Assembly (NCBI GenBank): GCA_017354895.1
Contig: CP071494.1
Coordinates: forward strand, 558,001-622,000
DNA length: 64,000 nt
Direction: 5' to 3'
DNA from: Podospora comata
Lineage: Eukaryota; Ascomycota; Sordariomycetes; Sordariales; Podosporaceae
The position numbers and the translations under genes were made by a program. Under the pieces are notes generated by a model. That model was not told where the DNA came from and ran no database searches. It was given only the letters and a program-made list of their open reading frames with translations. The first letter of the stretch is position 1. Each line of letters opens with the position of its first letter. Shown here piece by piece: positions 47,418-57,335 of this stretch.

Positions 47418-50274
47418 GTTTTCTGCCTGTCATGACCACATTTTACCCGCTGCGGCTCTCGGGGTTTTGAGAGCTGTCAAGCTCCGGCCCTGGGAAGACC
47501 GGCTAGTAATACTTAATCAAGTCTTTTCATGATCTGGGATGGAACAATTTTTTAAAAGGATACCAATGGCAATGATGTTTCAAGGGAATACAAAGGGGAA
47601 GTTCGAGGGGATCTAGGATCCCGGGAAAAGGATGATGGGATGGGATAGAGTTGGAATACCTCATGATGTGGTTGTGCAAGGGAAACATTTCGCTCCTACG
47701 GAGGACGGTTGTCGCCTTGCCAAGTTGTCGAGTCTTCATTTTTCTGGCGGGTGTTTTGGAGATTGGTTTACCCCCTTTCCCCGAGCACAGTCGAGGTTTC
47801 TTGAAGCTCACAGCATCTTTTTGGAAAAGTGTTTCGGATCTTACGGACCAAAATATCAACGCTTTTCAGCCTCGCCTCTTCTCTTCTGTGTTATTCTTTC
47901 CTACTTTCAATTGTGCTCTGCCTGTACATGCTTTTTCTATCAAGTTGTAAATGTTTGATGGGCACAATGATGGGTTTCTGCCGGGCGTGTTTATGGCTTC
48001 TGCTTTGAGGGAGAGGAGGGACACAACAATATCTTTATTTTTCATGGGTCATGTACATAGTTGTGTATCTTCTCTCTATTGCTCAAAGAGCTAGTTTTGG
48101 TCCGGTGGCCTATCCTTTGTACATTTCTCTCGGTTCCTCTTTGTTTTTTTTTTTGCATCTGTGACGGGAGTTTTATGAGATACCATTGATACCTGATGTT
48201 TCTACTCGTATTGACTTGATCGATTGACTGAGGTTGAAACCTGGCGAAAAGAGAGACACGGGATCCCGGACTGGGAGTTCAACTCGATGTTGTTTCATTT
48301 GATATTTTGTGAACTTCAAGGCAGGGAGAAAGCTGGTTATGCAGGGTATCACTGTATGCAGCACTGAATCATGATTCGAATCGTGCATTTTTCGGAAACC
48401 CTTCCCATGTGTTTTTTTTTTTTTTTGTATTTCCCTTTCCCGCAGTTCCCGCCCCCGTGTTGCTGGAACCTGGATGCTGGGACGTGCCGGCTAAAGACAT
48501 TGTGTTGGTGTTCCAGGTTCCCAATATCGCCTTTTCTTGCCCGCCGGATGGCCTGGGGGGTGTCAACCTTTCAAGACACAAAGTTCTCAATGGCGGTGAC
48601 AGTGCAACGTTTCATCAACCATGAGGTAGGTTTCGCTGAGAATTGCCAACGGAGAAAAGTCATCAATGACCAATTCAAGTCTCCGGTCCTGACCAAGCAG
48701 TTGCAGTGTGAAGTCCGAATCCTGTAATGCCACCATGATCAACCTCCACCGTTGAAGCTGTCGGCCGTTGACCGCTGCTACCTTGCCACGATTCTGTCGT
48801 TCTCAGAATAGGAATGATCATCCCTTTTTTATTCTAGAATCTCGATGCAGTTCATTACATTTCATAACCATAACCATATCGAAAAGCTTTCGTCTTTTGC
48901 TATCATCATGTTCCTTCCTAATAAAAATCCTTAGAACAGCTCACCAGGGAAACAATCTCACTCTCTTCAAAAGAGCCGGCGGCACAGCCATCACCTCACC
49001 ACATCACAACAGCAGAAACCAATGCAAACAATTCCCGCCTGACTCTGCATGAATTGATAGCGTGAGAGAAAAGACGAGATGAGCGTTCTTAGCGCCCAGA
49101 CCGTCACGAACCAAGCAGATTACGGATGATACGGAGTGAATTACGAGATGATAATAGCTGCACGCCCTAATCTTAGGGGGTGGAAGAAGGAATGGTAAGC
49201 GAGATTTGATTGTTCTGTGCTCACGCACCAGGAGAAAGTCCGGGCACTTGGACTGTGCAGGTGAAGAGGGAAAATGGAAAAATGAAAATAATGAGAGATG
49301 ATGGATTGGAGAGCAAAAGGAAAGGTTTGGGGTGCTTCGTAAGAGAGATAAGATATGATGACAGGAAGGTCGTTGATAAGACGGAAGAAAAGCCTCGGTT
49401 GGTTTTATGCAGTGCATAAACTTCACACCAAACACATCCCAAACCACTGACTTTGGTGTAAGACAATTGGCTCTTTTCCCCGCCCTTATCAACCGCGAAA
49501 CAGTTCAACGACTCTCTTAAACATGAAGAAAAGATCGCCCCCCCAAAACGGCAGCCATGATGATTCGGCGGCGTGGAACAAATTGCCAATGATCATCGGG
49601 TGAGCCACTCGAAGCACATGTTTTTTAAAGTTCAGACCGTCGGCCAGTGGCCAGCCAAGATTTCCTTCCCCATGGGGAACAACGGTCGAGAGCGGGTATC
49701 AAAACGCGGGGAAGCGGAGTCTTGACTTACACGATCCTCACATCATTCACGATCCAATAACAAAGCAACCAGTTCCATCTTTCCGTGAGATCCAAGGCAC
49801 TCGGTATTGTCGAGAAAGTTATCTAGTGATTTTAGCAATGCCATGTAGTTAGGTTGGGTAGCACCAGCTTAGAAAAGGGACAGGGCGACCAATGGTTCGT
49901 CGCCTTTAGTTGGGGTCCATTGATTGCCCCGCGCGGCCGATCCCCTTCCCCGGGAGGAAGGGCACGATAGAGGTTGGGAACTGCATGGCACCTTCATTGT
50001 TCGGGAGTCGGGGCAAGGGATTATATGCGGGGGAGAACGTGCAGCACCGCGGTTACAACTCTCTTACCTTCACCACCAGCTTTTAGATATAGAGTTCTTC
50101 CATCATATATTCATATCATCATATGCTTCAACATACTTTTACATCTTTATTGTACCACTGCTTGTACTTATGCTCCTCCGATATTTGGTATCTTGTTCCT
50201 GTCACCTGTGACATCATCTCATCACACCGCCGACCTCACTCGCCTCGCTCCATCTCAGTATCAAGACAACAAAA
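47418..50274. other. Long intergenic region
   Basis: 2.9 kb without a supportable gene. It contains long T-runs (48140-48160 and 48409-48427) and is AT-leaning up to about 49.6 kb, then GC-rich toward the acyl-CoA synthetase, where CreA-like motifs cluster. No transposon end or RNA gene is visible. Confidence 0.45.
49927..50032. promoter_or_regulatory. Cluster of CreA-like (SYGGRG) motifs upstream of the acyl-CoA synthetase
   Basis: CCCCGC at 49927-49932, CCCCGG at 49948-49953 and GCGGGG at 50027-50032 all fit SYGGRG on one strand or the other, 240-350 bp before the ATG. Genes for acetate and propionate use are common CreA targets in fungi; binding here is inference. Confidence 0.4.
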
Positions 50275-52543
50275 ATGACCAAAGACCACCCCCAAAACCA
50301 CACCCAAACACACTCCCTCACCTCCCCCGAAACCTTCTGGTCTCACCAAGCCGATCAACTTCATTGGCACAAGAAACCCGCCACCGTCCTCCAAAAGACA
50401 ACCAAACAACTCCCTTCTGGTATCTCTCACGACCACTGGGCCTGGTTCCCTGACGGCGAGATCTCCACATGCTACAACTGCATCGATCGTCACGTCCTTG
50501 CTGGCAGGGGGGATGCTCCTGCCATCTTGTATGACAGCCCGGTCACGAACAAGAAGGAGACATACACCTATGCCAGGTTACTCGACGAGGTGGAGATCTT
50601 TGCGGGTGTGCTGAGAGAGGAGGGGGTGAAGAAGGGGGATGTGGTGCTTGTTTATAGTAAGTATCCAATTCTCTCTTTCGAGGGCAGGATTGATGCTGAC
50701 AAAGACTGAAGTGCCCATGATACCCGCTGCCCTGATCGGGATTCTAGCTGTCAATCGTCTTGGTGCGATTCATGCCGTTGTGTTTGGCGGTTTTGCTTCT
50801 GGGGCACTGGCCCAAAGAATTGACGCTTCGAAGCCGGTTGCTATCCTGACTGCTTCTTGCGGGATAGAGGGGAATAAGGGGCCGATTGGGTACCAGGGTT
50901 TTGTGGAGGAGGCGATGAAGATTTCGAGTTGGAGGCCGCCAAAGACTATTGTTTGGTAAGTCTCAAGTCGGACTCTGGCATTTCACAGCTGACAATAACA
51001 CAGGCAAAGAGACGAGCTGCCATGGCGACCCATTGATAGAGCGAATGGCCAACGAAAATGGCAGGCCCTGGTCAAGAGCTGCCGTGCTAGAGGTTGGCGA
51101 GCGGCGTGTGTTCCTGTCAAGTCGACAGATGGCGTCTACATCATCTACACCAGTGGCACGACGGGTCTGCCAAAGGGTGTGCTGAGAGAAGCTGGCGGCC
51201 ATGCCGTCGGTCTGCACCTGATGATCTCGTATCTCTTTGGTGTCCATGGTCCTGGTGATGTGGTATGTACTCTGTGTCTTTGACATCCTTGATGGCTTAC
51301 TGACACGCATCAGATGGGATGCTACAGCGATATTGGCTGGGTCGTCTCTCACAGCTATACTTTATACGGCCCCCTCTTGACCGGCGCTGCAACCGTCTTA
51401 TATGAGGGCAAGCCAGTCGGCACCCCTGATGCCTCGGCCTTCTGGCGTCTGGCCGAAGAGTACAAGATCAACACCATGTTCACTGCCCCCACCGCCCTCC
51501 GCGCAATCCGCAAAGAAGACCCGGATAACATCCATTTCTCTCGTGTTGGTGAGCGCGGAGGTCTCAGGAACCTTCGAGCACTATTCCTGGCCGGCGAAAG
51601 ATCAGAACCATCCATCATCACCATGTATCAGGATCTGCTAGCCAAACATGCTGCACCTGGCGCACTGGTGATCGACAACTGGTGGTCATCCGAATCCGGC
51701 TCCCCCATCTCGGGCATCGCTCTCGTGCCCCATGCAGGTCACGACAGAGCCAACCCCACCTCCTCTGCCTCACACCCACCGCTGAAGATAAAACCTGGTT
51801 CGGCAGGCAAAGCTATGCCTGGATTTGATGTCCGCGTCGTGTCTGACTCTGGTGAACCTCTACCACCAAACACCATGGGCAATATTGTCCTAGGCCTCCC
51901 ACTTGCCCCTACTGCCTTCAGGACTCTGTGGGGAGATGAGGAAAGGTTCTACAAGGGTTACCTCAAACGCTTCGACGGGAAGTACATCGACACCGGTGAC
52001 GCAGGTGTCATTGATGAGGATGGCTACATCCATATCATGGCACGCTCAGACGACATCATCAATGTGGCTGCTCATCGGTTGTCCACTGGCCAACTGGAGC
52101 AAGCTATCACCACCCACCCTGACGTCACGGAAGCATGTGTGGTTGGCATCCCTGACGCACTGAAGGGGCAGATGCCGTTTGCTTTCATCAGCACTTCCCA
52201 CGGAGCGGCAACTACAAAAGAGAAGAAGGAGAAACTGTTTCAGGAGATACAGACCCTAGTCAGGAAGCAAGTGGGTGCTATTGCGAGTTTGGGGGGAATG
52301 ATTGAGGGTAAGGGGATGATTCCCAAGACGAGGTCAGGGAAGACGCTGAGGAGGGTGTTGAAGGAGTTGTTGGAGAATGCGGTGCATGGGGAGGTGGACA
52401 AGGAGTTGAATGTTCCCAGTACGGTGGAGGATATGGGGGTTGTAGAGGTAGCGAGGGGGAAGGTGAGGGAGTACTTTGTGGAGTTGGAGAGGAAGGGGAA
52501 GAGGCATGCGAGCATTGAGGAGAGGGAGAAGGCGAAGCTTTAG
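50275..52543 (+). CDS. Short-chain acyl-CoA synthetase (ACSS3/PrpE-like)
   Basis: Four exons, 50275-50656, 50712-50955, 51004-51262 and 51314-52543, coding 704 aa. The N-terminal ACAS_N region includes FWSHQADQLHWHKKPATVLQ and WFPDGEISTCYNCIDRHV. The AMP-binding core has the P-loop YTSGTTGLPKG (about residues 257-267), then IDNWWSSESGSPI and YIDTGDAGVIDEDGYI. The catalytic lysine is K638 in TRSGKTLRR, the site that is acetylated in acetyl-CoA synthetases. The NRLGAIHAVVFGGF and Trp-containing NWW motifs place it with propionyl/acetyl-CoA synthetases rather than long-chain enzymes. Reaction: short-chain acid plus ATP and CoA to acyl-CoA, AMP and PPi. No clear mitochondrial presequence is seen. 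Intron 1 uses a GAAG acceptor, required to restore YMPMIPAAL. Confidence 0.92.
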
Positions 52544-52889
52544 GGGAGTATCTTGCGGTGAGGATCGGTGTGATGATGAGAGTGGGGAGTGATGTTATGA
52601 TATTTACCACGAAGCATGTTAGGCACTTTGTTGAAAATATAGTGGAGTTCCAAGCTGTGAGGGCCACGGTCCTTGGTCGTCATCCACTGACTTTCCTTCT
52701 TCATCAATCTGCTAGTAAGCCACCTCCACCAGCGCAATTACAAGACGTTAAGGCAGAGCCCTAATTAACTTAATCCGGACAGCTCGCAAATCAAATTTAT
52801 AATCTAATTTACTCAATCTTTTATATCCTCAACATCACGGGTTCAAAAATACCCTATTTTCACCAAGGGACAGGAATACCGCGGCCGCG

Positions 52890-53010
52890 CGTATCTGACC
52901 ATACCTTCAGTAAGGGAGCGGAACTTAAGATCCATCGACATCTACCACCGGGACCGTTTGGTATGGTAAACAATGTTGGCTACAAACTTCCGGAGAAGAG
53001 ACGCGTGTGA
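52890..53010 (+). pseudogene. Relic fragment of the kinase-like gene
   Basis: This 120-bp stretch is clearly related to 42018-42131. Both share the string CGACATCTACCACCGG and flanking sequence in the same order (ACCAT/AGGGAGCGG, GATCCATC or GATTCAAC, TTTGGTAT or TTTGGCAT, CTACAAACT or CTATAAACT, GGAGAAGA). It encodes a degenerate version of GAVLEIQRHLPPEPFGIVG and stops at TGA 53008-53010. Nothing of the gene downstream of that point remains. Confidence 0.75.
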
Positions 53011-53189
53011 AGGGTGAGGATAAAAAAGGTCATGATGTAGTGAGCGAGAGCTAGAAATGTAGGACTTGATATTGCCTTTGTATCAGTGCACTATCTCAAC
53101 TTTTAAGGGGCATGACGGGATGTTATAAATACAATATTGCACACTATAATGTAGAGTGTAAGGTCTTGGAAGATAGTAATAACTCCTCT

Positions 53190-53380
53190 CGGCTATCTTG
53201 AAATGCCTTTTGACTATTTTGAATTGTCTCTTGACTATATTTGTAGGGATAGTAGCTACTTTTGGAGGCCTATAGATCATCAAAGATGGTCTATAGAGTA
53301 TCAAAGATGGTCTATAGAGTATCTTTGAAGGTCTGTAGAGTATCTTTGAAGGCCCATGGATTGCCTTTTAGGGCCTGTCA
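53190..53380 (+). repeat. 21-bp minisatellite, locus C
   Basis: About eight units of 21 bp. The best-preserved run is at 53265-53370, e.g. GTCTATAGAGTATCTTTGAA preceded by G. Earlier units (CCTTTTGACTATTTTGAA) resemble loci A and B. It lies 180 bp from the kinase-like relic. Confidence 0.75.
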
Positions 53381-53696
53381 GGGGCTGTTGTCAAAGATGG
53401 TAATCACCATTCTTTTATCATCAACGCCTACCTTAATAACACTTACGTCTCTCACTTTAGGTATGTGCCCACTGGTAAGATTAACATCACACGGCTACAC
53501 CAGGGGCCAGCCGTACCCCTTCTCTGGAGGGGGTTTCACCAAAGTCACACCTCGCCGTTTCTTTTCAACCACCGGCAGGCAACCTACCTCACTGCCTACA
53601 AGTCAACCGTCACCAGGCAAAGGCTAACCACCAGTCAAGCAGGTAAATAACAAAGCTGTGCACCAGATTTTGCCTTTCATCTCGATATTGTCAGCT

Positions 53697-53716
53697 CACA
53701 CACACACACACACACA
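53697..53716 (+). repeat. (CA)10 microsatellite
   Basis: A perfect dinucleotide tract followed by a short AACACAC extension. Confidence 0.95.
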
Positions 53717-54136
53717 AACACACAAGATCTTGGCACACTTCCAGCGACAGTAGCCACCACAGTCCCTCATCCGGACGACGGACAAAACAGCAGCAGTAGC
53801 ACGCTTGTGACTTTGGGGCGAGGTAGCATTTTTGCACTTCTTTTTCGGTCCGGATCTGCGTTGTGCTACACCCAGCGTCTAGATCTCGGAAGCCCCCAGT
53901 GTGTATGTGTGCGCGTGTGTTCATGTCCACGTTTCGCGCGCGTCATTGATGCGGGTGGGTGGTATGTCAATCTTGAAGAAAATCATGATCTGACTTGTTA
54001 TTATTTGAGAGAGAAAAAATATTAACAATAGTTTGAGGGAAAATGGTTGGGCATCAAGACACGCCGCGGGAAGCCGCGCCTTTCTCCCCGGGCTGTTCCC
54101 TGCAGACAAGACAGGAGGGAAGAGAATCAAAACTTG

Positions 54137-54138
<2 letters not shown>

Positions 54139-54170
<32 letters not shown>
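54139..54170 (+). repeat. (GT)16 microsatellite
   Basis: A perfect 32-bp dinucleotide tract; an imperfect GT/GA tract follows at 54298-54330. Confidence 0.95.
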
Positions 54171-54171
<1 letters not shown>

Positions 54172-55713
54172 CAAGTCCACGGCGTCTACCTATCTCACCA
54201 CGCTAGTCTTGCTCAACAAGCTGCTAATGCATGATCTACCTGACCACGCATACACACAGGAAACTGCGCAGTGGTGTTCCCGGTGGCGGCAGTGGAGGGT
54301 GTGTATGTGTGTGTGTGAGAGAGAGAGGTGTCTAGTATGGTGGTATGACAGCCAGACCACCAGATGGGAGTTACACCAAAGGGACGGATCATGTCCGGGA
54401 ATGGGGGGCGGGGAGTCTGGACTCGAGAAGCAAAGCAAAACACCTCTCTGCTTTTTTCTCAGCTAATCCTCTTTTGTCTCTTTTTTTTCACCAAGTCTTG
54501 TCATGGTAGTAGCTGAGAGCTGTCTAGTACACATACACCCCTATTCCTACCCCTATGATCTCTTCCACCTGCCCCCGCCCAAAGAGAGAATTGGCCACCC
54601 GGACACCCGACTCGATATTAAACTCGTCTTTTTACCGCCCCGAAACCACGTAAGATCCACCCCCTTTTCCTCCTCCAATCCCCCCATCACGAGGCTTGGC
54701 GCCGCTGGTGGAAGGGAAGAAAGTGACGAGTTCGTTTTGTACGACACGGGGCAAAGAACCTGGCGATGATGGACCGATAATCTACCAATCCTTCTGTAGC
54801 ACCAAACCCTTACCTCAGCAAAAAGAACTTCATTGGAAGAGATCGATCCTGCGGAAGGGAGGCGAGGGGGGGGAAGGCAAAGAAACACTGGTTTGGTCAA
54901 ACAGGAAAGAAAGAGATACACAGAAGTGACGGACGGGTATACGGTGGTGGTAAAAAGAAGCTAGGAAATCGAGTGAGACATTCCACACTACTCCGTATAC
55001 ACAGTGACACACGGTAAGAAGCAAAAGAGGAAAGAAAAAGGTGGCTTGTGATGAGACAGCCCGTTGTTCCGTTTTCCCCGACGATTTCTTCTGGGGGCTT
55101 TTCTGATGGTGGTAAAACGGACACAAGGCGCTGTCCGACAGATGGATTTGCTTCGGTGTTCTTTTCCTTCCATCGTGTGCCCTTTGTGTGCGAGATCTGA
55201 GAACAAAAAGAACGGGACATCGGGACACAGAGGTGACGTGAGAGACTGGCTGGTTATGGAGATAGCCGGTGTACTAAATAGACATTTCCGTGGCCTTAGA
55301 TCGAGAGCTGTTCAACAAGGCCACTTTTGAAGTTGAAAATGCAAAAACTGCCAAAAGCAATGCTGTCAATAGTAAGTATTTTCAACAACTAAACCGCCCC
55401 ATAACCACACACATCCCACCCAGCTAGCACCTGACATCCTTCCTGACCCAGCATCCATCCTCTCCATATCTCCATCCAAGCCATGCGTCACACACACTCA
55501 CACACACTCACAAAAAACAACCCCACAAACACATGCCCCAAAAATATGCCCTTCCCCCGAATGACGACCACGGTTGTTGGCGCCTCACTCCCTTTCCGCC
55601 TCGTCCCACCACAACTTAATATATCCACGGCGAACATGTCCCTCCCCAATTCCTACACTTTCCTCAACCCAAAGTCTAGCTAGCGCGTGAGTGGCAGCGC
55701 AAAAGCAAAACAA

Positions 55714-55727
55714 GCGCGCGCGCGCGC
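55714..55727 (+). repeat. (GC)7 alternating tract
   Basis: An uninterrupted GC alternation, a potential Z-DNA former, in the upstream part of a CA/CT-rich region. Confidence 0.85.
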
Positions 55728-56072
55728 CACCCCACCGGCCCTTCTCGACGGGGCTCGCAACGGGTAACTGCACCCTCACAGCACAGAGAGAGAAAAGAGC
55801 TGGCCACCGGTGGGGTGGTGAGCTAAGAAATCTGCATGTTTCCGTTGGGTAGACACAGTAGTCTGGGGGAGGAGCCAAGTACTGTGCTCTTGGAGTTGCC
55901 ACTTCACATCTTCAGCCAGCCGACCGTCATTCGGGGTTCCCCAGCCCTTCCTCTTAGGATTCCGTCGGCTCGGGGCTGTATGGGTCGTCGTTCCAGAAGG
56001 AAAGCAGCTATTTCCAACCCCTCCCCCCATCTCAAGGTATACCACATTTTACAGTAGACAAGAGGATTGCGT

Positions 56073-57335
56073 TTACTGTGTACTTGTTTGTGCTGCTGCT
56101 GCTGTCTTTGCAAAGAGCCCACCCCCAGACCCGCCTTGTCGTTCATTGACTGTGCTCTCTACAAATCTCCCCTCTGGCTGGCGCTTTCCTGCCTTGATGC
56201 TTTCCATGACCCAGTCAACGCTGACGAATTTGACGCCTCGGCCTCGGATGGTCTTGATCTCTTTTTGTAGCTTTTGAGCAGCGAGTCCACCGCCAGCAAA
56301 GCTGGATTTCCCCAAGATGACATGTGTGACTTGTTTCTTTGCTAGGTGGAGGGCGACGCTCGCGCCGTTGGTGGCAAGGAGGTGCTTGAGCATGTGGTCT
56401 GAGATGGCTGGGTAAGTGGAGCCGTTGATGTAGATGACGAGGTTGTCGAAGATACCCTTTTCAGGGGAGGCTGGTGCGGATGGTGACTTGGTAGGGGAGT
56501 CTCGTGATTGGGGTTTGACGGTGGGTGGTGATAGGTTTGCGGGTGGGTGGTATATTGCTGTGGAGGATGACTTGCTGTTGCGAGTAGCCTTTGGCGAGGC
56601 AAAGAAGCGAGGCTTTCCGGTAGGTCTTGGGTCCTCTTCGACTACTTCCTCCTCGTCATCGAGCTCTGGAAGTGTAAAGAATCTCAACGTATGTGAGGTT
56701 TCCCGTTCTTCTTGCTCTAATCGAGCAATCGCAGCTCTTTCTTCTGGAGTTAATCCATCCTCTTCATCTTCGTGATCGTTCCCTTCTGTGGTGGGTATTG
56801 GCCATTGCTTCAAGAGTAGCAGTTGAGCTTCTTGCTCCTCTGCTTCCATCCTCGCAAAGATCTCTCTTTCTTCCGCTGTTAGCCCATCCTCACCCTCCTC
56901 ATGTTGTTGTGGTGGTACTGATGCCAGTGGCTTTGCTGGTATTGGCGGCCTCTTCTCCCTCATTTCATGTTCCTCCTCCGCTTTCCGCTTCTTGCTTGGA
57001 TTCCTCAACATTTCCAGCACACTCTTCCTTTCCCCTGTCGCCAGTTCCCTCACCTCCTTTGGTATGTATAACCCCAGCTTCTCATCATACTCGTTCGATC
57101 CGAAGCCCACTGTGTCACTCATAAACTCATCACCTCCGCCGTTCCCCCCCTTGAACTGGTAGTTCATCTTTTTGAACCGTGACACCCTCCATCCTTGCGG
57201 ACCGCGCGTTTCGGCACGCTGGTGGCCTGTCGATGATGAGTTCCAAGGGTCGAAGCGCTGGAGATTCGGTTCTGTTGGGCCTTTTGGTTTTGCCGGGGGT
57301 GCCAGTGGTATCTTTCGTGGTCGTCCTCGAGGCAT
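56073..57335 (-). CDS. BRCT-domain protein
   Basis: Single minus-strand exon of 420 aa, beginning MPRGRPRKIPLAPPAKPKGP, an AT-hook-like start (RGRPRK). The first 290 residues are charged and largely disordered, with two similar acidic helices: GLTAEEREIFARMEAEEQEA and GLTPEERAAIARLEQEERET, an internal duplication. A single BRCT domain lies at about 293-392: IFDNLVIYINGSTYPAISDH, THVILGKSSFAGG, and VKFVSVDWVMESIKAGKRQP with the conserved Trp and following Gly/Lys. BRCT domains bind phosphopeptides or partner BRCTs in DNA repair and checkpoint proteins; the N-terminal strand resembles the Rev1-type BRCT. The specific function is unknown and it is not Rev1, since the polymerase domain is absent. 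Confidence 0.88.
   Translation of the reverse strand: MPRGRPRKIPLAPPAKPKGPTEPNLQRFDPWNSSSTGHQRAETRGPQGWRVSRFKKMNYQFKGGNGGGDEFMSDTVGFGSNEYDEKLGLYIPKEVRELATGERKSVLEMLRNPSKKRKAEEEHEMREKRPPIPAKPLASVPPQQHEEGEDGLTAEEREIFARMEAEEQEAQLLLLKQWPIPTTEGNDHEDEEDGLTPEERAAIARLEQEERETSHTLRFFTLPELDDEEEVVEEDPRPTGKPRFFASPKATRNSKSSSTAIYHPPANLSPPTVKPQSRDSPTKSPSAPASPEKGIFDNLVIYINGSTYPAISDHMLKHLLATNGASVALHLAKKQVTHVILGKSSFAGGGLAAQKLQKEIKTIRGRGVKFVSVDWVMESIKAGKRQPEGRFVESTVNERQGGSGGGLFAKTAAAAQTSTQ

Larger units (their letters stand above)
52544..56072. other. Repeat-rich intergenic region
   Basis: 3.5 kb with no intact gene. It contains a relic of the kinase-like gene (52890-53010), the largest minisatellite locus (53190-53380) and several CA/GT tracts (53697, 54139, 54298, 55490), plus a GC-alternating tract at 55714-55727. 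Confidence 0.6.

Noticed and set aside
53262-53627. Open frame coding heptad-like repeats (VYRVSKM)
   Set aside because: It arises from the 21-bp minisatellite, whose unit is a multiple of three; other loci of the repeat are not open.
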